DNA of 64,000 nt, from positions 6,823,464-6,887,463 of the forward strand of contig CM049320.1 of the NCBI GenBank assembly GCA_026874595.1, in the 5' to 3' direction. The DNA is from Sipunculus nudus (lineage: Eukaryota > Annelida > Sipuncula > Golfingiida > Sipunculidae). Numbering within the stretch: position 1 is the first letter of the stretch; each line of letters begins with the position of its first letter. Below the pieces are notes generated by a model. It saw only the letters and a list, made by a program, of their open reading frames with translations. It had not been told where the DNA came from and ran no database searches. Position numbers and translations under genes: made by a program. Positions 1 through 11,394 of this stretch are shown here, piece after piece.

Positions 1-74
1 TTAACAAATTTGTTGCTGCATAGGTCCATTTTTGTTTATGATTTACCTTTTAATAAGAAGAAATCAATTCTTAC
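1..74. other. Left edge, intron of partial gene A
   Basis: No ORF or repeat is visible here. It should be intron sequence downstream of the gene A micro-exon, because the donor GTAAGA (minus strand) begins at 74. Confidence 0.4.
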
Positions 75-102
75 ATGCCATCAATCGGTTTTCTCTGACC
101 AC
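75..102 (-). CDS. Micro-exon (28 nt) of gene A, isomerase-like family, partial gene
   Basis: On the minus strand a 28-nt segment is bounded by an acceptor (AAACAG) and a consensus donor (GTAAGA). It encodes VVRENRLMA plus one base. Gene B at 10888-10915 has an exon of identical length and phase encoding VVGENRFVA, which is the reason for the call. Downstream exons of gene A would lie off the left edge. Its first exon should lie to the right, but I do not see an intact one. Gene A may be functional with an unrecognised first exon, or a remnant. Confidence 0.6.
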
Positions 103-234
103 CTGTTTCAAATAAACATATTATAAACGGGTTCGTCTGTCTCTTACCATAAGATAATAAATGAAGTCAAGGTTAATAAGCCATCATAAAGCCTTTTAAT
201 TCTAACGACACGGACGCACAGACAATTGACGGAG

Positions 235-3200
235 GCATATCAGGTTTAATCAAATATTTGCGGACATAAAGAAATTAAACAGATAATAAAGTGAAAAGTG
301 GTATCGAAGGATGCATAAACTACGTCAAAAGATTACTTTCCCCTTCAGGTTGACATAAGGTATTAAGTTCAGATTTGAGCCAGCTTTACATGCAAATACC
401 GGGAGGATCATATTAAGGAAACGGACTGATGAGTGCTGTACTCCAGTTTGTGTCAGCCGATTTTGTTATTGTTAATAATTTAAGTGTTCATCTGTCTGAG
501 ATTTTAAAATTTTGTTCCACTATATCCATCTGAAGAATTCCGTTCCGGTTTTGGGCTACGTGATCCTACGTAAACCAGGCTCGGTGTGCATTACTCCTTC
601 GGGTAGATATCTTGGATCACCCTGTCGCCGACTCGGCTGAGATTCGAACTCACGATTTCCTTGATTTAGCCCTGTGCTTTATCCAAATCGACGTGGCCCG
701 CCATTATATGGGGTGAAATATTCAAATGGCTATAATTTCATAGCTATGACTCGTAGCACAAGCACTGTCCTCTAGTTTGTTTCGGGGACTGAGGTTTTGC
801 CGGTCAAATAACGCCAAGACTTTTTGTCCAAAGGGAAGAAAAAATGAGTAATTCAATTTTATAGAAATGTTAGCCTACCTTATTTAATTTTCCTGTGAAC
901 AATATTAAACCATTTTATGAGAAACTAATCTTTTCTGTAGTGACATCATATCGCCATATTATGAAAAGTGCATAGCAGGGAACAGGGATTACGTCATAAT
1001 ATACGTTACGCATAAAAGAAACAACCATATTCACGGGACTAAAATCAAGAGCTGCAGACCCCTGTTTACAGTGAGGCTTTTATTTATCTCGTGCACGTGA
1101 CGTCACATAACCTCATATCCATATCTTAGGAGGATAAACTGGTCACTTGTTGGGAATGACTTTTATATCATAAACAGTTTTGGTACAGAAAATTACGCAT
1201 TTTCCGCCTTCTACAACTTTTGCAAATTTTGTTTGGCAAGTTGGTTTTAAATAAAAAAAAAAACAAATGGACAGGGAAAGTGGAACGGACTGTAGCTGAC
1301 ATATAAACGCATTTCTGGTGTCAGTTCCATTTTCCATATTCCTATCATTTGGTCACACTTCTAAGGTTATGAACGGTACATATAAATATGGTCTAGGCCA
1401 ATGTCAAGTTTGGCAGGAAAAAGAGCAACGTTCACATAAAACAACGTGTTAAAGAAATATATTTTAAGATCTTGTTAGTGAACAAAAGTTTCAAAACCAG
1501 ATACAACAATCACCAAAAATCATTCCTCAATGTACACTCTAAAAAAGGAAAGGAACCTTTTAAATAAATTATTAGATTAATACGCAATATTTCCAGTTAA
1601 TCAGCTGTGAATCTATGCAACAATCAACACAACGAAGCAGGATTAAGGTCTTTGGGCAATATGTATAACCCCTGCTTTCAGTGATGAAATTAATCCTGTA
1701 TGACCTGACATTTGATCCAGCCACTGACAGACTTGCTTAGCCAGTATATGGAAAATCGTGATTCTAGACCTCATAGTACTCATTTCTTTTGTCAGCCTGA
1801 AGGACACGTGGCTCTATTTATTTTTCCTATATAACATCTGTAAAACAACTGAAGTATGGGCCTCTTTTAAATAATTTTCAAAATAAATCCTGATGTTAAT
1901 TTTTTTTTTACCTGAGAATTTGTTGTTTCTTCAGTCAAACTATACCAAGAAAATGGGGCTTGTGTATTTCCTATTTTAGCCATCCTTTGCCCGAATGCAG
2001 TGAAGCACAAAATACCCCTCCAAGCTGTCCAAATAAGCATGTGAATATGTCTTTGATTGGCCACAGATTAAATGAAATGACTAACCCTGTCAATTTTATT
2101 CGAGGTTACGCTTAACATACTAAAAATTCAATCAATTGGGTGTTTTTATGCTCCATCTGATGATGGTTAGAGCCAACCAGAGAAATCCAGATCATTCGCT
2201 ACTCTCCTTCAGGTCATGTTAATAAATAAGACCACGGGTCTAAACCATGGGTACTCCCCAAATCATCCGGGTAATCATTTTGCATAATCTTGAAATGACA
2301 ACAACTTGTGTTTCTGCACTATCACCTTTTATTTACATCTTCAGTATTTCTCGAAACAGTTGTAACACGTAAACTGTCCAAGAAAGCAAGTGCATTAGTT
2401 TCTGTTTATATTTACAAAACCGCGTCATATGCTACACTGCAAAAACAGACACACAGGTGAATCAATTAATCCATTAAATATTTTTCACGGACGTTATATT
2501 TGGGTTGGATGTTGACGCGGCAAACTTTATTTGCTCTATTTACTTATTTTATTTTGTTAATACACTTCTCAGGCAAAATAGCTCGATTTTTTGTGAGGTG
2601 GGTGTGCACTACCTCGTGTCACCTGGTTTAAGCACGTGTTTGGTATATGGACGTCTTTGTCCATGTGGTCAGTCAATTTTGTATACAGTCGATGCCCCGG
2701 GAATCTAGGCCAATGTCACGCAAGGCCACTGAGGTATCGTGCCGGGTAATCAACCAGTTGCAATGACCTATCATTTGCCTTAACCGATCTTGACCCTGCG
2801 CGGAGGTTTGTGACACAATGATAACAAGGACATAACGCGGTCGATACCAAGGGAGAAACAGGGCTCCACAACGAAGGCCTTCCATTAAGATTCATTAATT
2901 TAACTCTGTTTCCTTACCTTTAGTGATTTTTCACTTTAAGAAATCATTTTTAATCCCTCCAAAAAAAACATTATTCCTTAATTTGAGTGGTTTCCCACCT
3001 TAAAAGATATCATTTAGTACCTTCAAAACACATTTTTTAGAAGTTTGAATCTCTTTTACATCTACCGGTAGACATACTAACGAGATATTTCTTTCTTTAG
3101 AATCAGCATCCTTGCCTTAAAACCTACATTAAAGTCATTTTTTTCTATTTTCTTAAAATCCATATATTCCTTATTCGTCTAACAATAATAATATATGGAA

Positions 3201-3875
3201 CAAGTAAAAGATATTCGAAAATATGAGTGACCCCGCCTTCCATCCCGGCTCATAAATGTAAACATCACCACAGACCAGGTTTGAAAGGTAAACATACCGA
3301 TGTGTGAATTTCCAAGAGCACAGCGCCACAAAATAAATGAAAAAAAATATCTTATTAAGACAGTACCTCACTGAAAATCTTCATTTTATTTTAACATTTA
3401 GCACCTGCAAATATTAAGTTGATCGAATAGCCATTGATATTTTCTGACGTTAAGCTCGGGATATGAAAAGAATATAGTTTGACTGTTTCTGCAGTTATCA
3501 GCCCCTGTTTAAATTTACCGATTTGAAGGCAGTTTTTCACCTACAATACCTGTACAATTTATGTGGTTTCTTGCTTACTCTGTCTGCTAACGTATTAATG
3601 AACTGCAGGTATTTCATGCTAAGAAAGGATATTTTAATGCCTCGGTGACGTATATAAAACTAATGGCCTGTAGTCAAGATACATATTGTCCATGTTGTCA
3701 AAGAGAAATTCCATGTAAAATAAGGTAGCTGGAATGTGCTGAAGTTGAATGGTCACGAGATACAAAACGCAAGATGCTAAACTCTGGTTCGTCTGATTAG
3801 CCGCAAGGTGGCGTTGTTGTAATATTTTTGAGCCCCCCACATGTTACATACAATAAGAACGATCAAAAGTGAAAT
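235..3875. repeat. Segmental duplication, copy 1 (partner 19430-23500)
   Basis: Colinear blocks of similarity connect this segment with 19430-23500. The left boundary is the shared CAGGTTTAATCAAAT. Other anchors are GGATCATATTAA near 410 and 19545, TTAGCCTACCTTATTTAATT near 871 and 21299, and TGTTTAAATTTA near 3507 and 23080. Blocks are separated by indels. Both copies contain a minus-strand SINE relic near the left end. The right boundaries, about 3875 and 23500, are approximate. Confidence 0.7.
551..705 (-). repeat. tRNA-derived SINE relic
   Basis: Read on the minus strand, this has a pol III B box (GAGTTCGAATCTC, about 638-652) preceded by a degenerate A-box region, as in the tRNA head of a SINE. 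No cloverleaf can be completed, so it is not called a tRNA gene. The duplicated partner at 19731-20010 keeps the same head with extra internal sequence. Confidence 0.6.
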
Positions 3876-4329
3876 AATTTTAATTTTTTATTATATATAT
3901 ATTAATATAGATTAATCAATATATATCTATTTATATATATGTATATACGTGTGAGTTGCCCATCTTACGAAGAAGCTTGTACATTTAGAAAGCTTATGTG
4001 GTAATAAATAAGTTCGTCTTTCTGTAAGGCGTCACGCATACTCTTTACCTACATATATATACTAAGTATGTGGATAATTTAATAATTTTGACAGACCTAT
4101 TATAACAGTTTTTTAGCACGTTAAGGTCTCTCGAATTCAGGGAAAATACAAATTCATTAACATTTTCCACGAGCAACACTGCCCGTAACAGTGTTCGGGT
4201 CTAATGAGCAAGCATTCAAGTTTCGTAAAATGAAATGACATGCATAAAAAGGTTATCCGTCGGGAACCTAACTGTTAAAGATACGGTGTGTTTATAATAA
4301 AAATTATGATCTTACTTGCCGATATAATA

Positions 4330-6385
4330 GAAAGGTCTATTAAAATGACGTATCTTGATGTAAATTAATTTAATGGAATGGTTTTGTCGATGACAGGTGT
4401 TGTAAGTGTGATGAGAAAGGTCTATTAAAATGACGTGTCTTGATGTAAATTAATTTTGTGAAATGGTTTCGTCGATGACGGGTGTCGTAAGTGTGATGAG
4501 AAAGGTCTATTAAAATGACGTGTCTTGATGTAAATTAATTTAGTGGAATGGTTACGTCGATGATAGTTGTCGTAAATGTGATGAGAAAGGTCTATTAAAA
4601 TGACGTGTCTTGATGTAATTAATTTTGTGAAATGGTTTTGTCGATGACAGGTGTCGTAAGTGTGATGAGAAAGGTCAATTAAAATGGCGTGTCTTGATGT
4701 AAATTAATTTTGTGAAATGATTTTGTCGATGACAGGTGTCGTAAGTGTGATGAGAAAGGTCTATTAAAATGACGTGTCTTGATGTAAATTAATTTTGTGA
4801 AATGGTTTTGTCGATGACAGGTGTCGTAAGTGTGATGAGAATGGTCTATTAAAATGACGTGTCTTGATGTAAATTAATTAAGTGGAATGGTTTCATCGAT
4901 GACAGGTGTCGTAAGTGTGATGAGAAAGGTCTATTAAAATGACGTGTCTTGATGTAAATTAATTTTGTGGAATGGTTTTGTCGATGACAGGTGTCGTAAG
5001 TGTGATGAGAAAGGTCTATTAAAATGACGTGTCTTGATGTAAATTAATTTTGTGAAATGGTTTTGTCGATGACAGGTGTCGTAAGTGTGATGAGAATGGT
5101 CTATTAAAATGACGTGTCTTGATGTAAATTAATTGTGTGGAATGGTTTTGTGGATGACAGGTGTCGTAAGTGTGATGAGAATGGTCTATTAAAATGACGT
5201 GTCTTGGTGTAAATTAATTTAGTGGAATGGTTTCATCGATGACAGGTGTCGTAAGTGTCATGAGAAAGGTCTATTAAAATGACGTGTCTTGATGTAAATT
5301 AATTTTGTGGAATGGTTTCGTCGATGACAGGTGTCGTAAGTGTGATGAGAAAGGTCTATTAAAATGACGTGTCTTGATGTAAATTAATTTTGTGGAATGG
5401 TTTTGTCGATGACAGGTGTCGTAAGTGTGATGAGAAAGGTCTATTTAAATGACGTGTCTTGATGTAAATTAATTTTGTGAAATGGTTTCGTCGATGACAG
5501 GTGTCGTAAGTGTGATGAGAAAGGTCTATTAAAATGGCGTGTCTTGATGTAAATTAATTTTGTGGAATGGTTTCGTCGATGACAGGTGTCGTAAGTGTGA
5601 TGAGAAGGGTCTATTAAAATGACGTGTCTTGATGTAAATTAATTTTGTGAAATGGTTTCGTCGATGACAGGTGTCGTAAGTGTGATGAGAAAGGTCTATT
5701 AAAATGGCGTGTCTTGATGTAAATTAATTTTGTGGAATGGTTTCGTCGATGACAGGTGTCGTAAGTGTGATGAGAATGGTCTATTAAAATGACGTGTCTT
5801 GATGTAAATTAATTTTGTGGAATGGTTTCGTCGATGACAGGTGTCGTAAGTGTGATGAGAAAGGTCTATTAAAATGACGTGTCTTGATGTAAATTAATTT
5901 AGTGGAATGGTTTCGTCGATGACAGGTGTCGTAAGTGTGATGAGAAGGGTCTATTAAAATGACGTGTCTTGATGTAAATTAATTTTGTGGAATGGTTTCG
6001 TCGATGACAGGTGTCGTAAGTGTGATGAGAATGGTCTATTAAAATGACGTGTCTTGATGTAAATTAATTTTATGGAATGGTTTCGTCGATGACAGGTGTC
6101 GTAAGTGTGATGAGAAAGGTCTATTAAAATGACGTATTGTTCACGTTAATTAACTTTGTGGAGTGCTGAAGTCGATGCAGGTTTCGTAAGTATGTAGGGA
6201 AAGTATATTAAAATGACGTATCGTACATGTTTATTAACTTTGTGGAGTGGTGACTTTGAGGAGGGGAGTTGCAAGTTTGATTGGAAAGTTCTAATAAAAT
6301 GACGCATCGTTTACTATAAATAACATTGTGGCGTGGTGACTTCGATGACATGTGTCGCAAGTGTATTGGGAAAGGTCTATTATGC
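4330..6385. repeat. 85-bp minisatellite, about 24 units
   Basis: Tandem repeat of an 85-bp unit marked by GAAAGGTCTATTAAAATGAC, recurring at 4330, 4415, 4500, 4585, 4669 and so on to about 6116. Three degenerate units follow to about 6385. Central units differ at only a few positions (AAAGG/AATGG/AAGGG, GACG/GGCG, GTGAAA/GTGGAA, TTTT/TTTC). A two-unit pattern (GACG+GTGAAA, then GGCG+GTGGAA) occurs twice between about 5430 and 5775, suggesting dimer-scale duplication. Nearly every unit contains TGACGTGT, a bZIP/CRE-like core. There is no coding potential. Confidence 0.95.
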
Positions 6386-7116
6386 GCGTTTCGAATCCAC
6401 CCGCAGTCGGATCCAATTTTCCATTGAAGCAAAAGCGAAGATGTATTGCGATCAAATACTTGCGTGACTATGCTGTTGCTGTGTAGAATACATTGTTCCG
6501 CAATTAACATCGTTTATGGCGGATGTCCATGATGTTTGGAACTTTTTCTTCAAGGAAATGTTTCTTTTTACTGTGTAATTACGCTTTTTCACCAGATAAA
6601 CCGTCTGACTTACATTTAGAGAAACTTAAGGTCAATAGGAGTACTTGCACAGATATTAATGTAGACTATTTTCCTTCAATTGTTGTATTATTTTACTTCA
6701 TCCAAATATAAAAGCCTTGGATTTAAGATCAAAATGATAAAAAAATCAGTAAGTCTTAAGCGGACCTGCTTTAATCACTTTTTCGCCGACTAGTTAAAAA
6801 AAATTGCCGCCAAGTACCTGTGATAAGAGCTACAACGTTAGCTAAACAGCTTGGGTACCTTTCAACTGTTGAACACAAAATATTTGATATTTTGTTTTTT
6901 ATCCTTAAGGTACATGTCCAGAGATAAATATATTCAATCAAGTACGTTTAAAACTGGTAAGCTCAGAAGAAAGAATTTTCGTTTTTCGATTAATTAAGGT
7001 CATGCTGTCCCGAAGAGTTTATCTTGCTCGCATGCGTGCAGGTTCAATGATGGAGAGTAGTCACGGGATGCATTCTCACATAGTAACGGTTACCACGCAG
7101 AAACGGACCAATGTTT
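6386..7116. other. 3' flank of gene B
   Basis: No gene or repeat family is recognised. The ORFs at 6208-6510 and 6523-6711 show no domain, and the first overlaps degenerate minisatellite units. I do not see a clear AATAAA on the minus strand close to the gene B stop. Confidence 0.4.
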
Positions 7117-7248
7117 TCATTTTCTGCGGATGACCTTGACATTCTTCGCCGTGATCTGTACGTTTTCTCCATTTTTCTTCATTAAGGGCAACGAGAAAGA
7201 AACAGCGTCAACCTGACTTATGTTGTCCGCCACCAAGAACACGTGCAC
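7117..7248 (-). CDS. Gene B exon 5, terminal exon
   Basis: A 132-nt exon after TTTTTTTCAG. It encodes [14 protein letters not shown]... to VKVIRRK and stops at TGA (7119-7117). It continues the strand begun in exon 4 with no phase change. Confidence 0.85.
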   Translation of the reverse strand: MHVFLVADNISQVDAVSFSLPLMKKNGENVQITAKNVKVIRRK

Positions 7249-10200
7249 CTGAAAAAAAGTATATGTTATGGTGTTACCAAATCCAAATAAGATATTATCG
7301 AGTTACCATAGAGCATATAAGATAGCCATATGTTAAACTTTATTTGAGTCTCCGCGGTGTATGATGCTAAATGACTACCAAACACATTTTAAAGGAGAGC
7401 CTCAAACTCAAGTTTGGTCACTCAAAAACGAAATAACCAATGACTTTCATCAAATCTTTAAAATGAGCTGCAATTGGCCTTTTACACGAGCATGCAGATT
7501 GTATTTATTAATCCTGTGCTGTGTTCGGTTTCTTTTTCTTAGCATTGCAAGTTTTGTCAAATAAAATGAAACATGGGCGTAGGGTTAAGAAGGGTGGCTC
7601 AATGTTGAAGAATGTTAACATGTATCATTCGAAACAAATTAAAATATGTTTTATTTAATCAATAGAATATACCCGAACTGTCAGTTTGATTCATCGACGA
7701 TATGTGGCGCAGTCAAGGTGGGAAGGTATATTGCTTGCTAAGATAGAAAACATTACGGTGACCGGCCATAAAAAACGGAGATAGATGTGTTGTCTTAGGC
7801 CAAAAAAATTAAAGGTATGGTTCTCAGGCACCGCCCGCATCAATTTTAAACCCCCGCATCAAAACTTTTTATTTTGATTTCCAATAAAAACTTTCCAATT
7901 TTGAGCTGCTGCCGCTCCGACATTTCTTTCAAGCAGATAAAACCATACAATATCCTTTGTTTTGTAGAGCGTTTACTTATTTAGCAAAATGAAACTGTCA
8001 TTTTCATGTTTTTTCCTTATCATTTGACATTTTTATCGAAACATACCAAAACAATTAAAATAAAAAAAGCGCCCGCCCGCATTGATTTCTGAAAAAAGTG
8101 CCTGAGAACCATAACCTTTTTTTATTTTGGCCTTAGCCTGTATGTATAAAATTAATCTAATCATGTTTATCACACAGAATAGGCTGATGGTTTACATTAT
8201 TGAATAACAGCAAATCTAGCTCTACAACAAAGACGACCCCTAAGCAGGGAATGCAAATGGCCCTTGGGATAAAATAAAGTGCGCTAACCTTCAATGAAAA
8301 AGAATCCCTACAATACGAAACGTATCCTGGTGATTAAGATAACATTCGTCATTTAATTATATGCTCCATCTAACTCCCCTAAAAACTTCATGAAATCCGT
8401 TTTAAAACTTTTGTGTAAATTTGTTACAGACAAAACAGACAAACAAACAATTCGGAAAAGACCAGTTATTGAATGTGGCTATGGAAGGTATTAGGTCCTT
8501 AAATCCGTACCATTATTTTTGGGTGTTTATTTTTCAATTATGGACCGATTCTTAAATACCTGGGGCGGGAGTGAAGTCTCGCATATGTCTGAATCGTCCT
8601 GTTACTGACACTTACTTCTCGCTGAAAGAGAGCCTTGTAAAGAACAACCTTGAACATTCCTTTCAGCCTCCCTCCAAGTGTAGTCGTGGCTTCTTCTTTC
8701 AAAATAGCAAGCAGTTCTTCAAATGTCTTACCTAGCATTGTAAAATATGCAAATTATGTAATCAAGCCTGCGTTGGTGGAGATGCTATATAAATAAAATA
8801 AATAAGATGTGCATGAACTAATTGTTTATTATTGTATTCACGTATAATCTTCGTTATTGGTTATTTTTCTTGACATAGGATGACAGTCGATAAAGAGCAT
8901 TGAAACATTTTAATGTGTAAATATAAATATTTATATCATATTCACGTCTGTAAGCAACTTGAATGACTCAGATGGACATTCAATGTTTAAATTCATTATT
9001 TACTTTGAAACAAATTGATGTCGCCAAAAAAAAAAAACCCGAAATAGCCCTGGCTATAGTATTTTCTCATTGAAATACCAATGATCATCATTATCATCCA
9101 AATGATCATCAAAGTAAATCTAAACGTTTATATATAAAAAGTTCAAATGGAGAACCTAAATGCCGCAAAGGCCACAGAAAAAGAACTACATGTGTAAACT
9201 AATCAGGCAAAATACAATGTGCAATCAACTTACATACATATTATAATACGACAATTAAAAATTAACGAACTAACTAACTCACCGGTATATTCCACCTTGG
9301 AATGTATCCAAAATACAAAGTCCTTTTCCGTCACCAGGAGCTCTGGGGCGTCGCCACATAAACTTGGGTCAAGTTCTAGAGTGCCCTTGGCGAAGTTTTC
9401 GTATTTGTGGAGAGGGCAGCACGTGACCTCTAGTTTGCCCCCCATGGAAGAGTTGAGCTTGGCTAGAGCCGCGTCTGGACTGTTTACCACTGAAAAATAT
9501 TGAAATGAAACTTAGATACAATTAATCCCAAGATATAATATGCCAAGGCTAAAGTATAAAAGAAATGGTCTAAAAATATTTGTATATCTACTTGTTCATT
9601 TTTAAAGGGTTGCAAAAAGTAATAACCTTTGCCGTAGGGGGTCAAACGGAGGTAAAATCGATCTTGGATGCAAGGACGTAAAGCAATTAATGTTCAAGAA
9701 GGTTAAGAGTATGACGTCGAACTAATACTGGCCTTCCCATTAAAAGAGAGATCGAGAGGATGAAACTATGACATCTAAAAAAAAAACTGCTGAAGGGGTA
9801 TCTTGCGAAAGTTAGAAACGACAGGGAGTATACCTTTTCCGCCTCACTGGTGACATCATTTGGTGATGATTACTAAGTTTTCGGGTATCTTATATCGACA
9901 AAGAAAGACTGGACTTGTTATCCCCCTCTTCTCGGAACGGGGGACATTGATTTGGCTATATCTGTCTCTCTGTCTGTGTGATAAATTTCCTAAATATTTC
10001 ATTCAAATTTGAGTCATTGATTGCTCTCACGCATACCTTGGTTGGAATTAGTTTTTGAGTGTATGTCTTAATTATCTTCAGTTCCAAAACAAAATATAAA
10101 GTTTCGTTCCCATTTCACAAGCCTAATAATGACATGTGGTGATATCTTGCACCATGAAAACTGAAACATATTGATCAGATAAGCATGAAAGACAACAAGA

Positions 10201-10927
10201 GGCAACGCGGGGAATTAAATTCCACAAATTTGCTTGTAACAGTTAACAAGATAAAACTAATGTAAAGCTATTTCAGTCTTAGAGGCGAAGATCCTGCCCA
10301 TTTCTTTTGCATTGTAGCAAAGACAACATACCTGGTAACTGGACCCGAACCCAAGAGGCGATTGTGATGCGTAGTGCGCTTCCCTGTGAAACTAGTCTAT
10401 TGAACCTGTTATGTGTTGTGTTAAATAAGGATCGATGCTCACCGCGGGTTATTGAAATGTCAATCTAAATGAAACGATATGATTACTGATTTAACATACA
10501 TATAATACAGCTAAACCTCGAAATTACGACCATTAACGGGACCTCGAGGAAGTGGTCGCATTCTAGAGGTGGTCGTCAAAGTGAGGTCTGATATTTAGAG
10601 GAAAAAAAATTTGGGTTAAGAAAAATGGGTCAATATTTTGTGGAGGTCGCTTAACTGAGGTGGTTGTTAAGTGAGTTTCACTATAGTTTACTGAAATAAC
10701 ATTTATAAGTTCTGTTTGGATATATGTAAGTTTAGTTAATTTTCGAGCGAATTTGAAAAAAAAAGAATCTTCACCATTATTTCCTATCCACAGCATGTCC
10801 AATATGTTTTGTGAGATCAATATTTAGAAATACCAAGTGTTGAAAATTGGTTGAATTTCTGAGGAAAATTACAAAAAAATCTCTTACCTGCCACGAATCG
10901 GTTTTCTCCAACAACCTGTAACATACG

Positions 10928-10970
<43 letters not shown>

Positions 10971-11007
10971 ATATATATATATATTTATGTGTGTGTGTGC
11001 TTGTGTG

Positions 11008-11063
<56 letters not shown>

Positions 11064-11346
11064 ACGTATTGTCAGTAATGGCTTATCCAGCACGTTCATT
11101 TTTTAAACTTATTTTTTTCATTATTGTTTTCATAATATTCCATTCCCTACGTAATATGCGGTACTTTTCTTCAATACAGAGATTACATTCTCCGTATTGA
11201 AGAAATCTAACACATATAACGCGGCAAAGCGACCAAACACAGCTGACTCTGAAAAGAAATAAAATGAATAGCTGGGTCGTTGTGCTTAGCAAAAATTACC
11301 TGACGATCGCCGCTTTCCTAACTTTGGAAACATGACGGTACACCAT

Positions 11347-11394
<48 letters not shown>

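Larger units (their letters stand above)
103..4329. other. Non-coding region, mostly diverged segmental duplication
   Basis: I find no supported gene. The small ORFs here have no recognisable domain. Most of the interval (about 235-3875) has a diverged counterpart at 19430-23500. Position 1867-2064 is where the counterpart carries exon 1 of gene C, but similarity there has decayed and I do not call an exon. A short TA-rich stretch lies at 3890-3950. Confidence 0.5.

Noticed and set aside
1867-2064. Possible decayed exon 1 of gene A
   Set aside because: It sits at the expected place in the segmental duplication, but only a few short matches to exon 1 of B or C remain, which could be chance.
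4330-6385. Regular repeats suggesting a CRISPR array
   Set aside because: Whole 85-bp units repeat head-to-tail with no unique spacers, and the DNA is eukaryotic. It is a minisatellite.
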